Shown here in pieces: positions 23,598-33,146 of a stretch of 64,000 nucleotides of DNA; position 1 is the first letter of the stretch; each line of letters opens with the position of its first letter. Source of the stretch: Methanocella_A sp049676595 (GTDB taxonomy: Archaea > Halobacteriota > Methanocellia > Methanocellales > Methanocellaceae); contig NZ_CP187259.1 of assembly GCF_049676595.1 (NCBI RefSeq), positions 1,240,001-1,304,000 of the forward strand. The letters are read 5' to 3'. Both the position numbers and the translations under genes were made by a program. The notes below the pieces were generated by a model. It ran no database searches and was not told the origin of the DNA. It saw nothing but the letters and a program-made list of their open reading frames with translations.

Positions 23598-24188
23598 TCA
23601 CTTTATCCGGCACAACAGTACGCCTTTGCCGACTGGCAGGATCATGGCATCTACGCGTTCGTCTTTTAACGCCCTGGCCAGGAATGGTGCAAGCTCTTCC
23701 CCGTGGCTGATGGCGTTATCTGCCACGAGTATGCCGCCCCTGACCATCGCTGGTACGATCCCTTCGTAGCAGTCTGCGTACGCTTCTTTTTCGCAGTCTA
23801 GGAAGCAGAAGGCCACGTCGGAGCATTTTCCTGCGTAATGTCGGGCCTCGCCCTGTACGAGCCGGACGACGTCTACGACACCCGCCTCTCTAAATGTTTC
23901 CCTTGCGATCCTGACCTTCTCGTCGAGCAGCTCAAACGTGGTTATATGCCTGCCGGCTTCTTTGCAGGCCAGCGCCAGCCAGAGTGTCGAGTAGCCTCCG
24001 CTGGTACCGATCTCTATGGCTTCGCCCTCGGGTGCAGTGGCGAGCATTATGGCGATAAATCGTCCTGTCTCAGGGGTGATCTGCCGCAGCCTCTGCATTC
24101 TCGGAGTACCGTTTGCCCGGTCTTGAAAGTCAGCCTCTTCAAGGTATTCCATGCGGTTTTTCATACGGGACGGGATATCGTTAAACAT
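23598..24188 (-). CDS. O-methyltransferase (class I SAM, CCoAMT-like)
   Basis: A 196-residue methyltransferase. Motif I is EAIEIGTSGGYSTLWLALA near residues 57-75, and the acidic SAM-ribose residue lies in HITTFELLDEKVRIA. VAFCFLDCEKEAYADCY is the metal/catalytic strand seen in COMT-like O-methyltransferases, and the C-terminus (GGILVADNAISHGEEL) fits the family. The open frame runs on to 24770, but that extension lies antisense to the DUF3267 gene's own coding frame, so the ATG at 24186-24188 is chosen, preceded by GGTGG. It follows the DUF3267 gene by 23 bases and is probably cotranscribed. The substrate is unknown. Confidence 0.85.
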   Translation of the reverse strand: MFNDIPSRMKNRMEYLEEADFQDRANGTPRMQRLRQITPETGRFIAIMLATAPEGEAIEIGTSGGYSTLWLALACKEAGRHITTFELLDEKVRIARETFREAGVVDVVRLVQGEARHYAGKCSDVAFCFLDCEKEAYADCYEGIVPAMVRGGILVADNAISHGEELAPFLARALKDERVDAMILPVGKGVLLCRIK

Positions 24189-24211
24189 CTTTCGCCACCT
24201 TGTTCTATCTT

Positions 24212-24892
24212 TTAATTGTGAGCTTTCCAGTACGTGTTCATTCCGTTGCAGACCACCCGGGAGCCGGGTGGTACCTGGGTGAGCACGAGGAACATGCTGA
24301 GCATATCCACCGAAGCGCCGAGGGCATTGAGTAGTACAATGATGCTCAGCAGCGGGCTCAGCATGCCTGCGGCTCCTGCGATCAGCGGTAGCAGGAAAGA
24401 CAGGACTATAAATGGAGTTACGCTGATCATGACGAACCTGCGCCTTGTCAGCACTTCTCCGGTAGCGACAAACGGGCCGGCAAATGTGAGGCCAGCGTAG
24501 TTCTTCTGGGACCATATGAAACCGGGGATGAGCGCCAGGTGCAGGAACTCGTGTACAAATAGCAATAGTGCCAGAAGTACCATCATTAATATTAGATCGG
24601 TGAGGTAGATCGAGACAGAAAGCGAGCCTGACAGCACGGGTATCTGGTCCAGTAAGGCCGGCGCTGTCAGTACGATCACCAGCCCGGAGATCACGAGGTT
24701 CAATAACATCAGAGGAACCGAAAACAGGATAGCTGAAATAAGGTTTCCAGGCTCCTTCAGCTTCGTCCACCCTTCGGCCAGCAGCCTGGTATCTCGGGCT
24801 TGATCTGCCTCCGGGAATCCTATCGTGATTCTAATGCCGCCTCCTCCTGAAAGTCGATTGCTATGCCTCTGAGGGGATAGGCGATATCTCAT
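24212..24892 (-). CDS. DUF3267-type membrane metalloprotein
   Basis: A 226-residue membrane protein with about five hydrophobic helices. LLLFVHEFLHLALIPGF contains an HExxH-like HEFLH motif, which marks the DUF3267 family of putative zincin-type membrane proteins. PPGSRVVCNGMNTYW ends the protein. The role is unknown. It precedes the O-methyltransferase gene by 23 bases. The start may be downstream of the annotated one, since the first 20 residues are basic and poorly conserved in character. Confidence 0.75.
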   Translation of the reverse strand: MRYRLSPQRHSNRLSGGGGIRITIGFPEADQARDTRLLAEGWTKLKEPGNLISAILFSVPLMLLNLVISGLVIVLTAPALLDQIPVLSGSLSVSIYLTDLILMMVLLALLLFVHEFLHLALIPGFIWSQKNYAGLTFAGPFVATGEVLTRRRFVMISVTPFIVLSFLLPLIAGAAGMLSPLLSIIVLLNALGASVDMLSMFLVLTQVPPGSRVVCNGMNTYWKAHN

Positions 24893-25007
24893 AAAATATT
24901 TTCCTGTGTCAGATAGCCTGACTACTCAGCGAATAATCTTCCGCCGCCAACTGTGTGGGAGATACTATGGCCGGGTACGCGGAGCCGGCCAGACTTGTGC
25001 CAGTCTG

Positions 25008-25355
25008 TTACCTGAACGGCGTTTCCCGCGCCATTCTGCCACCAAACGCTTCCTTGATCTCTACCTGTTCTTTTTTATTGGTGATAACTCTGCCTTCTGA
25101 TCCGCAGAGCGGGCAATTGACATAAGCGTCGACACCGCCCTGGCCCATGACTCCATCGGTCATGTACGCAAATTCATCGACACTCGATTGCATGACATCG
25201 AGGTCTCCCCTGAAAAACATCCTGACGATGTATACCGGATTATGTACGTGACTGTGTAGCTGGTGCTTCTTGTTCGGGTTTTCGCTCTTCGCGCTGGTAC
25301 ACTCATGCTCCACGTAGAATACCCGGCCTCCATCCAGCCTGAATGCTGACATCAT
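25008..25355 (-). CDS. Hypothetical protein
   Basis: A 115-residue soluble protein I do not recognise. It has several His residues (KKHQLHSHVHN), an acidic middle and a single CPLCGSEG pair near residue 80, so metal binding is possible but unproven. A very good ribosome site, GGAGG, lies 7 bases upstream of the ATG (25353-25355), which supports expression. Confidence 0.65.
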   Translation of the reverse strand: MMSAFRLDGGRVFYVEHECTSAKSENPNKKHQLHSHVHNPVYIVRMFFRGDLDVMQSSVDEFAYMTDGVMGQGGVDAYVNCPLCGSEGRVITNKKEQVEIKEAFGGRMARETPFR

Positions 25356-25585
25356 ATACCTCCTGAGCCTGCTTTATGTCTCTTCGGGGCTCATATCTGC
25401 GATGCATCCAGCGGTATATGCCGCATGCTGGCTAAAAAGCCCCATCAATCATCCTCCGCTAAGGCGCAAATACCTATCATTAGGAAAAAAGCGAGAATGA
25501 GCCTCCCGGGATATTTTTTATACAGCGGCAGGCATCTTATTCAACGGGATGCCCGCGTCCCGGGAGCCATTTGATGCCCTTTCAG

Positions 25586-26983
25586 TTATGGGGGTATTGG
25601 TGCCCGCTTTTTATTAAGATGGCTCTTGTGGCAGCTGTACCCGAAGTAGATGAGCAGGCCGGCCAGGCACCAGATGACAAACTTGTACCACGTGCCCGAG
25701 CTGAGGCTGAAGATCAGGTAGCTGCATGAGAATATGGCGGCCGCGGAGATGATCGGCAGAGCCGGGCAGCGGAAAGGCCGTTTTAGGTCCGGGCTTCTTA
25801 TGCGCAGCACCAGCACTCCGATCGCCGCCAGGATGAAGACGAAGAGGATGCACACGTTGGCCAGCTCAGCCATGTCCCCCATGGGCATGAAACCGGCCAC
25901 CAGCGCCACAGACAATCCAACGATCAGAGTAATCAGGTGCGGGGTCCCGAACTTATGGTGCACCTTGCAGATGCGCTCGGGTATGAGCCCGTCCCGGGAC
26001 ATCGAGAAGAGTAGCCTGCTCTGGCCGAACATGAGGACGAGCAGCACTGTGGTGATGCCCGCGATGGCGCCCACCCCTACTATTGCAGAGCCAAGGCCCT
26101 GTCCTATCGCGTTGAGCGCGTAGGTGACCGGTGCAGGTGTGTCCAGCGCCGTGTACGATACGACGCCTGTCATTATGGCTGCCACCACGATGTATAATAT
26201 CGTGCATATGACCAGCGAGCCGATGATCCCTATGGGGAGGTCCCTGTTAGGGTTACGGCATTCTTCCGCGGCCGTGGCGGCCACGTCGAATCCCGTGTAC
26301 GCGAAGAAGATGATCGAAGCGCCCTGGGCTACGCCAAGCAGCCCGAAAGGCAGCAGGGGCTCCCAGTTTATCGTATTGACTGCGGGAGCCGCCAGGATGA
26401 TGAACAGAAAGATAACGGCAAGCTTAACGAACACCAGAATCTTATTAAGGGTGGCGCTCTCCTTTGTCCCGACCACCAGCAGCCCCATGATTAAAAGGAC
26501 CACAAGCGCCGCCGGAAGGTTGATCAATCCGCCGTCCGCCGGTATCTTCGACAGGGCTTCAGGTAGTGTCAAACCTGCGCTGCGCATCAGTTCCGTCAAA
26601 TATCCCGACCATCCTGCAGCGACGGCGCTGGCTCCGACCGAGTACTCCAGGATCAGGCTCCAGCCGGCCAGCCAGGCGAAGATCTCTCCGAGAGAGACGT
26701 AAGAGTAGGCATATACTGTGCCGGATGCAGGCACAGCCGCCGCAAGCTCTGCGTAAGCGAGGGCGGTAAAAATGCATGCAATGCCGGCTATGATAAAAGA
26801 TATCGTGATGCCCGGCCCTGCGTACCTTGCGGCGGCGATGCCCGTAAGCACGAAGATTCCAGTGCCGATGACACATCCTATGCCCAGCAGTACCAGGTCT
26901 ACAGCGCCAAGCGTGCGCTTCAGGTTTTTACTCTCGATGCCACGGTGTATACTGTCGATACTTTTTTTCCTGAAGATATCCAT
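25586..26983 (-). CDS. Amino acid permease (APC family)
   Basis: A 465-residue secondary transporter with about twelve membrane helices. LVLLGIGCVIGTGIFVLTG near residues 30-48 is the glycine-rich helix 1 of the APC superfamily, and FFAYTGFDVAATAAEECRNP near 227-246 is the unwound helix 6 region with the conserved acidic loop, as in cationic amino acid transporters. The substrate is probably an amino acid, but the specificity is open. It is a single gene with a moderate ribosome site (AGGCGGG). Confidence 0.9.
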   Translation of the reverse strand: MDIFRKKSIDSIHRGIESKNLKRTLGAVDLVLLGIGCVIGTGIFVLTGIAAARYAGPGITISFIIAGIACIFTALAYAELAAAVPASGTVYAYSYVSLGEIFAWLAGWSLILEYSVGASAVAAGWSGYLTELMRSAGLTLPEALSKIPADGGLINLPAALVVLLIMGLLVVGTKESATLNKILVFVKLAVIFLFIILAAPAVNTINWEPLLPFGLLGVAQGASIIFFAYTGFDVAATAAEECRNPNRDLPIGIIGSLVICTILYIVVAAIMTGVVSYTALDTPAPVTYALNAIGQGLGSAIVGVGAIAGITTVLLVLMFGQSRLLFSMSRDGLIPERICKVHHKFGTPHLITLIVGLSVALVAGFMPMGDMAELANVCILFVFILAAIGVLVLRIRSPDLKRPFRCPALPIISAAAIFSCSYLIFSLSSGTWYKFVIWCLAGLLIYFGYSCHKSHLNKKRAPIPP

Positions 26984-27295
26984 AATAATCCCGCCTCGTC
27001 CTCATGAACCAGTGCTGTAGAAATTCCTCTTGTGACGCAGCGGTAACCTTCCCGGAGGCCTGCTTCGTCCGCGCAAAAGCCATGGCCGGGACCGGCTCAG
27101 TATCTTAAGAGAGTTGGGGTTGTTTGAGGGTATTCACTTATGATCTGGGTGGTGTACTGGTAGCCTGTCCCGACATACACGGATATTCCATGCCGCAGTT
27201 TCCTGCGTGGCTTGCTACACATGCCGTGTGTGCAAAAACGAAATTGGTTGCAGAGCTATTATAAGTCTATGTGGGAATCGTCGAACTGTGCGACT
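26984..27295. other. Intergenic region, no gene seen
   Basis: About 310 bases between the permease and the kinase that ends at 27296. A T5 run just beyond the kinase gene on its own strand may terminate it. No clear promoter, repeat or small gene was found. Confidence 0.4.
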
Positions 27296-29233
27296 TCAGG
27301 CGTGCTCAGGCACACGATCGGCGATGTTTGCGGGCAGGTCCTCCGCGGGCAGCTCTACGATAAATCTCGCACCTTTTGAGTAGTCTCCGGGTATGCGGTC
27401 TTCAACCATGATCCTGCCACCGTAGTTGTCGACAAGAGTGCTGACAATGTAGAGGCCAATGCCTCTTCCCTTATGCTGCACCTGCCCTGTTTTCATCCGG
27501 TCAAAAATCGCATCCTTGCTGATGTCCGGCACTCCGGGGCCATCGTCCTCGATGGAAACCCGGTAGTACTTTCTGCCATCCCGGAAAGTCGTTTCTATCC
27601 GGATGTCTATCGTCAGAGGCCTTTCGCTGACCGAGTGCTTGATCGCATTACCAACCAGGTTCGAGAATACTTCTCTCAGCAGGGAGTTCGCTTTGACCGG
27701 GAGACCTCTGACAGAGGAGTAGTTGATAGTTATACTCCTGTCGACCGAGTGGTTGTATTCTTTCACGATGTCGTCCAGCACCTCCCCTATATCTATGGGC
27801 TGGTACTGGACGTCTCCCGCCTGTACTTTGTTAATCATCCTGATGTTGCTGATGAGCTTCGAGCTATTGGTAAAGGCCTCAAGAGGCTTTTCTATATAGT
27901 GCAGGCTTTCCCGGCCCAGCCTCCCCTCGGTCTCGATCTTCATCCGGGCGATCTCCAGGTGGCCCATGCCGATCTGGTTGATGTTGTTGATGTCGTGGCT
28001 CATGATGTCCATGTACAGCTCTACCTGCCTCTTGGACTCCGCCAGCTCGTGCTCATTGTGCAGCTGTTCGGTGATGTCCTGGATGATCCCTGCGTAGCCC
28101 GATATTTCCTTCCGGACGTCCAGCAGCGGAAATAGTCTCAGGGATACATAAACCCCGTCAGTATTGCCGCGGCCCGTAAATCGCATTTTTGACATGCTGT
28201 ATCTCTCGCCCTTCTTCAGCCTGTTTAGGGCTGGGACTAGCTGCTTATCCATCTGGCTCAGGTACTCGAAGAAATTCAGCTTCCCGACGAGCTGGGCCCG
28301 TTCCATGTTGAGCAGCCTGGTCATTGGCTCGTTCACTATGGCCAGGCGTCCGTTTACATCGCACAGGAACATGGCATCCGGAGAGTTCGCGATGATGTCC
28401 TGCACGTAAGGCCTGGCATCGCTGATCTTCCTGCTGATGGTAGCCAGCAGCCTGTCCCGGCTGCTGGAAAGGTAGAACAGTAGCGCTATCGCCACGAACA
28501 CAAGAGACACTGTATAGATGATGTCGGTCAAGTTAGCGATCTTGTAGGAAAAAATTCTGGTTATGTGGAGCATCCACCGTGCCTCGAATAGCGCGTCCGC
28601 GATCGCGTTGACCATGACGAAACCGCATATCGTACAGACCAGGTATTTCATCTCGTCCCTGATGTCCATGTTCAGGAGCTTGAAGCACAGCAGGACGATC
28701 GTCATGTCTACGATCAAGTACACCAACAGGGTGACCATATCAAACGCTCTCGGGTCGCTCCACTGGATGCCGGGTGCGACGATGATCACAGTCGATGCGA
28801 TACCTATGATGCCGATGATATTGATGAGCAGGTTGATGGGCCGACTCAAGTACCATTGCCTGGAATGCCTGATCTCCAGCAGTGCGTATATCAAGATGAG
28901 GTATGTGCACAAGTACCCGAACCCGATGACATAATATACGATAGCGTCAGCCTTGATCTGCGTGAGGACGACTTCCCAGAGCAGCGTGGTCAGTGACCAG
29001 GCAGCCATGGCAACCGTGAAGATCAGGATAAACCGTTTGATGTGGCTGTGTCTTTCCCGGAAGTATATTCTCGCCAGTATCAGCGTGATCAGCAGCGGCC
29101 AGAGAAACTGTATCGTGCCGTAGAAAAAGTTCGAGTACAGCGCCGGCAATAAAAGGGCTATCAAATTCAGTGCAATAGTCGTGCCTGCGGCCGCGAGCAT
29201 GATCTTCCAGAGATCAAGCCCTCTAACATCCAT
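27296..29233 (-). CDS. Membrane-bound PAS sensor histidine kinase
   Basis: A 645-residue membrane kinase. Residues of about 1-250 form roughly eight hydrophobic helices. A PAS domain follows (YVQDIIANSPDAMFLCDVNG), then the phosphoacceptor IMSHDINNINQIGMGHLEIA, the same HDINN type as the kinase at 7554. The ATPase has N-box NLVGNAIKHS, G1 box EDDGPGVPDI and G2 GRGIGLYIV, so it looks active. The ATG at 29231-29233 has an upstream GGTGGAGCAGGG tract and sits about 40 bases from a minus-strand TTTATATCACCC element; the longer open frame to 29389 is less likely. No response regulator is adjacent. Confidence 0.88.
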   Translation of the reverse strand: MDVRGLDLWKIMLAAAGTTIALNLIALLLPALYSNFFYGTIQFLWPLLITLILARIYFRERHSHIKRFILIFTVAMAAWSLTTLLWEVVLTQIKADAIVYYVIGFGYLCTYLILIYALLEIRHSRQWYLSRPINLLINIIGIIGIASTVIIVAPGIQWSDPRAFDMVTLLVYLIVDMTIVLLCFKLLNMDIRDEMKYLVCTICGFVMVNAIADALFEARWMLHITRIFSYKIANLTDIIYTVSLVFVAIALLFYLSSSRDRLLATISRKISDARPYVQDIIANSPDAMFLCDVNGRLAIVNEPMTRLLNMERAQLVGKLNFFEYLSQMDKQLVPALNRLKKGERYSMSKMRFTGRGNTDGVYVSLRLFPLLDVRKEISGYAGIIQDITEQLHNEHELAESKRQVELYMDIMSHDINNINQIGMGHLEIARMKIETEGRLGRESLHYIEKPLEAFTNSSKLISNIRMINKVQAGDVQYQPIDIGEVLDDIVKEYNHSVDRSITINYSSVRGLPVKANSLLREVFSNLVGNAIKHSVSERPLTIDIRIETTFRDGRKYYRVSIEDDGPGVPDISKDAIFDRMKTGQVQHKGRGIGLYIVSTLVDNYGGRIMVEDRIPGDYSKGARFIVELPAEDLPANIADRVPEHA

Positions 29234-29407
29234 CCCTGCTCCACCCATCACTTCATACTTAGTTCCAAAAGATGTTAAATATTTCGGCGAATAATTTTTA
29301 ATGGGTGATATAAATTTACATCGGGGAAAAATACCATAATTATCGGTTTGTTTTAAAAAAGATGAGGCGGACTTTGTCCGCCAACTCATGGTTTCGCTGT
29401 CCGTTCT

Positions 29408-30913
29408 TCAGATCATGTGCGATACGAAGATGAAGTACAGGAGGAAGATCAGCGACACGATCCACATCAGGGGGTGGACATCCTTCCACTTGCCCGACAT
29501 GACTTTGATCAGGCAGTAGGAGATGAAGCCGAAGCCGATACCCTTGGAGATGCTGAAGGTAAAGACCATGCCCACGATGGTGAGGAAAGCCGGAAGAGCA
29601 TCCTCGATCTTGTCCCAGGCGATGTCCTTGATCGACGTGATCATGAGGTATCCCACGATGATCAGGGCGGGCGCTGCGGCGGCCATCGGCACGAAGTATG
29701 CCAGGGGCACGAAGAACAGCGCTGCGAGGAACAGTAATGCTACGGTGACTGCCGTAAGGCCAGTCCTGCCGCCCTGGGCTACGCCCGAGGCGCTCTCGAC
29801 GTAGGTGGTGACCGAGCTGGCACCGAAGGCGCCACCGATCATGGCTGCGACGGAGTCGACCAGCAGGACGTTCTTCAGGCCGGGTAGCTTGCCCTTCTTG
29901 TCAAGCATCCTGCCCTGTTCGCCAACTGCGACTACGGTACCCATGGTATCGAAGAAGTCGACCATAAGGAACGCGAAGACGACGGGGATGATGGCGATGG
30001 ACAGTCCCTGGATGGCGGTCTGGGAGAAAGCTCCGAAGAACATGCCAAAGGAGGCCAGGCTCGGGATCGCGACGATGTGGCCGATCAGGCCTGTTACGCC
30101 GCCGGACAGCCAGGTCGTTACGTCCAGGGCCGCCGGGACGTTGCTGGTGCCAGCCGGAAGCGCACCGATTGTGGCGGGCACTCCCTGCACACCGTAGACG
30201 TTAAATGCAAATCCGAGGGCATTGGCTCCAAAGGCGAGCACGAGCGCGAGCACGCTGGAGATCAGGATACCATAAAGAATGCTGCCCTTTATCTTCAGCG
30301 CCATCATGGCGGCGATCGAAATGACTGTTAAAATTGCAATGATCACAATGGGGTTGGACAGGCTGCCGAACTGAACCAGGGTGACCGAGTTTCCGACCAT
30401 GATCTTCGCGTCCATGAAACCGATGTACGCGATGAACAGGCCGATTGCGGCGCCGATGGCGAGCTTCAGGGACTTCGGGATGGCGTCCATGACCATTTCT
30501 CTCAGGTTCGTCAGCACGAGCAGCGTGATGATTGCACCTTCGATGACGATCATGAGCATGGCCGTCTGCCACGTCAGGCCTAAGCCGATGACGACGCCGT
30601 ACGTGAGGACGGAGTTCAGGCCCATGCCCGATGCCAGCGCGAACGGATACTTTGCGACGACACCCATCAGGAGGGTCGCAACCGCCGCGGCCACACAGGT
30701 GCCTACAAAGACCATCGTGAAGTCCATTCCTGCAGCCGAGAGGATGATCGGGTTCAGGATGATGATGTATGCCATCGTCATGAACGTCGTCAAGCCGGCA
30801 AGCAGTTCAGTCTTAATAGTAGATTTTCGTTCCGATATCTGGAAATAGTTGTCAACTATAGAAACAATAGACCCGGATTTTCCGGAGCCTTTAGGGGTTT
30901 TCTGCTGATACAC
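29408..30913 (-). CDS. NCS2 family purine permease (AzgA/PbuG-like)
   Basis: A 501-residue nucleobase:cation symporter of the NCS2 family with about twelve to fourteen hydrophobic helices. The family marks are GLTTFMTMAYIIILNP near residue 42, GMGLNSVLTYGVV near 97 and FAFLMVDFFDTMGTVVAVGE near 315-334, of the AzgA/PbuG branch that carries adenine, guanine or hypoxanthine. It is divergent from the kinase at 31125. The start codon is a GTG (30911-30913), preceded by GGTGG. A CTATAAAGG element on the minus strand lies about 20 bases upstream, which allows only a very short leader. Confidence 0.9.
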   Translation of the reverse strand: MYQQKTPKGSGKSGSIVSIVDNYFQISERKSTIKTELLAGLTTFMTMAYIIILNPIILSAAGMDFTMVFVGTCVAAAVATLLMGVVAKYPFALASGMGLNSVLTYGVVIGLGLTWQTAMLMIVIEGAIITLLVLTNLREMVMDAIPKSLKLAIGAAIGLFIAYIGFMDAKIMVGNSVTLVQFGSLSNPIVIIAILTVISIAAMMALKIKGSILYGILISSVLALVLAFGANALGFAFNVYGVQGVPATIGALPAGTSNVPAALDVTTWLSGGVTGLIGHIVAIPSLASFGMFFGAFSQTAIQGLSIAIIPVVFAFLMVDFFDTMGTVVAVGEQGRMLDKKGKLPGLKNVLLVDSVAAMIGGAFGASSVTTYVESASGVAQGGRTGLTAVTVALLFLAALFFVPLAYFVPMAAAAPALIIVGYLMITSIKDIAWDKIEDALPAFLTIVGMVFTFSISKGIGFGFISYCLIKVMSGKWKDVHPLMWIVSLIFLLYFIFVSHMI

Positions 30914-31124
30914 CTAACCACCTCAACCTTTATAGTTGCTTGGACATCTAGATAAACATTTGCTTTTTATAATTAGATTCAGGTAACTTGTATATAGCCA
31001 GCATAAATATAACGAGGGACATAGGCCAGTTATTATAACTCGGGGGACTCCTGCCGTGTTATCTGCAAGTATGCCTGTAGCCAACAAGGATATGTACATT
31101 CACCAAACTTTCTTAGTTTAACAG

Positions 31125-33047
31125 GTGCCTGTTGTCATGGGATTAAAAAAACCGGACGAGTCGCCTTACCTTATGGTGGGGATCGAGTTCATCATCGCCA
31201 TAGCAGTATCCCTGTTTTTCATATCCATGGCCATGAATAACTTCCAGGCGCTTCCGGCTCAGGCTGCGATACTCATTCTGATGCTTCTCTGCCTCCCGCT
31301 GCTGATCATCATCTACTGGACCGCTGGTGATTCAAAGCTGAAGCCAGTGGTAATGGGACTGATAATCTTCTTCGTTGTCCAGACCATATCGGGGATCTTC
31401 TGGTATGTCCTCCCGCAGGTGGAGGCCGCTTCCTTCGTCTACGGCCTTCCGGCGGTGATGGACATCGCTATGTTCCTGATGCCGCTGGCCTATATCCCGC
31501 TGCTGTACGTGCTGACCGTCGCCGTGCTCAGCAAAAAATCCTCCCCTTCGCTCTTACTCTACGGCATCGTAGGCTCGTCCATGGGCGCCATCACCAGCGT
31601 CCTGGTCTACCTAGGTCTGTACGCATATGGCCACCCCGGATCACTTTTCGATGTGCTCATCTTTGGCTATGCCATGATCGGGGATGTCCTCGTAACCGGG
31701 CTGTGCGCCGTCCTCCTCCTGGCCAACCTCCGCAAGGTCTCCAGCTACCTGTACGGCATCGTCCTGGTCTCGTTCTTCCTCAGCTTTGTGGGAGATACGC
31801 TCGGCGCCCTCACCGGCCTGGGCATCGCGGACGTATCCAACTACACCCAGATCGTCTATTCGATCATGATGGCGTTCGTGACCGTTGCCCTGTTACTGTA
31901 CTCCATGGGCAGCGTCAACCGGGTGCTGGTAGACCGGCTGAACCGGGAACTCTACGATACAAGGCGGCTTGTCGACGATCTGCTCCGGCATACTCCGGAT
32001 GCCATGTGCGTGGCCGCCGTGGACGGCAAAGTGATCCGGGCTAACGGGCAGTTCTGCCGGCTCCTCGGGCGAAGCCCGGACGAAATCGTGGGGTCGTTCA
32101 ACATTTTCCACGACTGCGACCGGCTTGGCTCCGGCTTGTGCGGGCCCGCGACGCAGCTGCAGGAGGGTATCTCCACGACGGTCCACCGGGTGTGCAGCGG
32201 CAGCGATGGCAGGCTTTTCCGGGTGAAGATGTTTCCTACTTATTCCGCGACCGGCCAGATGTCCAGCTACATGATCATCCTCGAGGATGTCACCGAGCTG
32301 GAGCAGGCGACAGATGATCTAAAGAGGGCTCACGACGAGCTTGAGACGAGAGTAGAGCAGCGCACGACTGAACTTGCGGAAGCCAATACTGCGCTGTCCG
32401 GGGAAATCGAAGAACGTAAGCTGGCGGAGGATATGCTCCGCACCTCCCTGGCAGAAAAGGACGTGCTGCTGAAGGAAGTGCACCACCGGGTAAAGAACAA
32501 CCTCCAGATCGTGACCAGCCTGCTCAACCTCCAGGTAGCCGACATCAAAGACCCGCACGATGTCCACATCTTCCGGGAAAGCCAGAACCGGATTCGCTCC
32601 ATCGCGCTGGTCCACGAGTACGTCTACCAGTCCGACGACCTGTCCAGAGTGGACTTCGGCAGGTATGCCGAGGCGCTCACCCGCCAGCTGTACCAGTCTT
32701 TCCAGGGCCAGGTTTGCCAGGTCAGGCTCACAGTCGACGTCCCCGGAATCCGGCTCGGGGTCGACAAAGCGATCCCCTGCGGGCTGATCATCAACGAGCT
32801 GCTGACCGGATTGCTAAGCTATCACGCAGCCTCGGGGCAGGGAGGCGAAGTTTGCCTCGGGCTCCACGAAGCCGGCGACGGAAAACTCGTACTGGCTCTG
32901 GCTGACAGGCAGATTTCCGATGGCCCGGACAGCGACATAGCTGCCAGGCCTGGGGAAATAGTGGAGGTGCTGGTCGGGCAGCTTGAAGGCACGATAACTG
33001 TGGATCGGACAAATGGAATAAGCTATACAATAACGTTCGATGCCTGA
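31125..33047 (+). CDS. 7TM/PAS histidine kinase with a degenerate ATPase domain
   Basis: A 640-residue membrane kinase-like protein (GTG start at 31125; ATG at 31137 is an alternative). Eight or so hydrophobic helices fill about 1-255. A PAS domain follows (LLRHTPDAMCVAAVDGK), then a coiled coil and a HisKA_2 phosphoacceptor, LKEVHHRVKNNLQIVTSL near 447-464, intact and almost identical to that of the kinase at 11761. The ATPase region is not: the N-box asparagine is retained in INELLTGLLSYHA, but the G1 motif DxGxG is replaced by LALADRQISDGPDSD and no G2 glycine motif is visible, so ATP binding is doubtful. It may be a phosphotransfer or heterodimer partner. It is divergent from the purine permease. 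Confidence 0.85.
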   Translation: MPVVMGLKKPDESPYLMVGIEFIIAIAVSLFFISMAMNNFQALPAQAAILILMLLCLPLLIIIYWTAGDSKLKPVVMGLIIFFVVQTISGIFWYVLPQVEAASFVYGLPAVMDIAMFLMPLAYIPLLYVLTVAVLSKKSSPSLLLYGIVGSSMGAITSVLVYLGLYAYGHPGSLFDVLIFGYAMIGDVLVTGLCAVLLLANLRKVSSYLYGIVLVSFFLSFVGDTLGALTGLGIADVSNYTQIVYSIMMAFVTVALLLYSMGSVNRVLVDRLNRELYDTRRLVDDLLRHTPDAMCVAAVDGKVIRANGQFCRLLGRSPDEIVGSFNIFHDCDRLGSGLCGPATQLQEGISTTVHRVCSGSDGRLFRVKMFPTYSATGQMSSYMIILEDVTELEQATDDLKRAHDELETRVEQRTTELAEANTALSGEIEERKLAEDMLRTSLAEKDVLLKEVHHRVKNNLQIVTSLLNLQVADIKDPHDVHIFRESQNRIRSIALVHEYVYQSDDLSRVDFGRYAEALTRQLYQSFQGQVCQVRLTVDVPGIRLGVDKAIPCGLIINELLTGLLSYHAASGQGGEVCLGLHEAGDGKLVLALADRQISDGPDSDIAARPGEIVEVLVGQLEGTITVDRTNGISYTITFDA

Positions 33048-33146
33048 AACGACTTTATGGCTGATGTCAAACCTAGTAAATAGTTTCTAAATTCGTCGGT
33101 TTCTGAAGTATTCATCACTGTTTCCTACCATATAGTCAAATCCCTG

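Noticed and set aside
24189..24770. N-terminal extension of the O-methyltransferase to 390 residues
   Set aside because: The extension overlaps the DUF3267 gene on the same strand in another frame and reads as non-coding; the ATG at 24188 begins the domain and has a ribosome site.
30914..31124. Purine riboswitch before the purine permease
   Set aside because: I see no purine aptamer pattern, and the TATA-like element lies so close to the start that there is no room for a structured leader.
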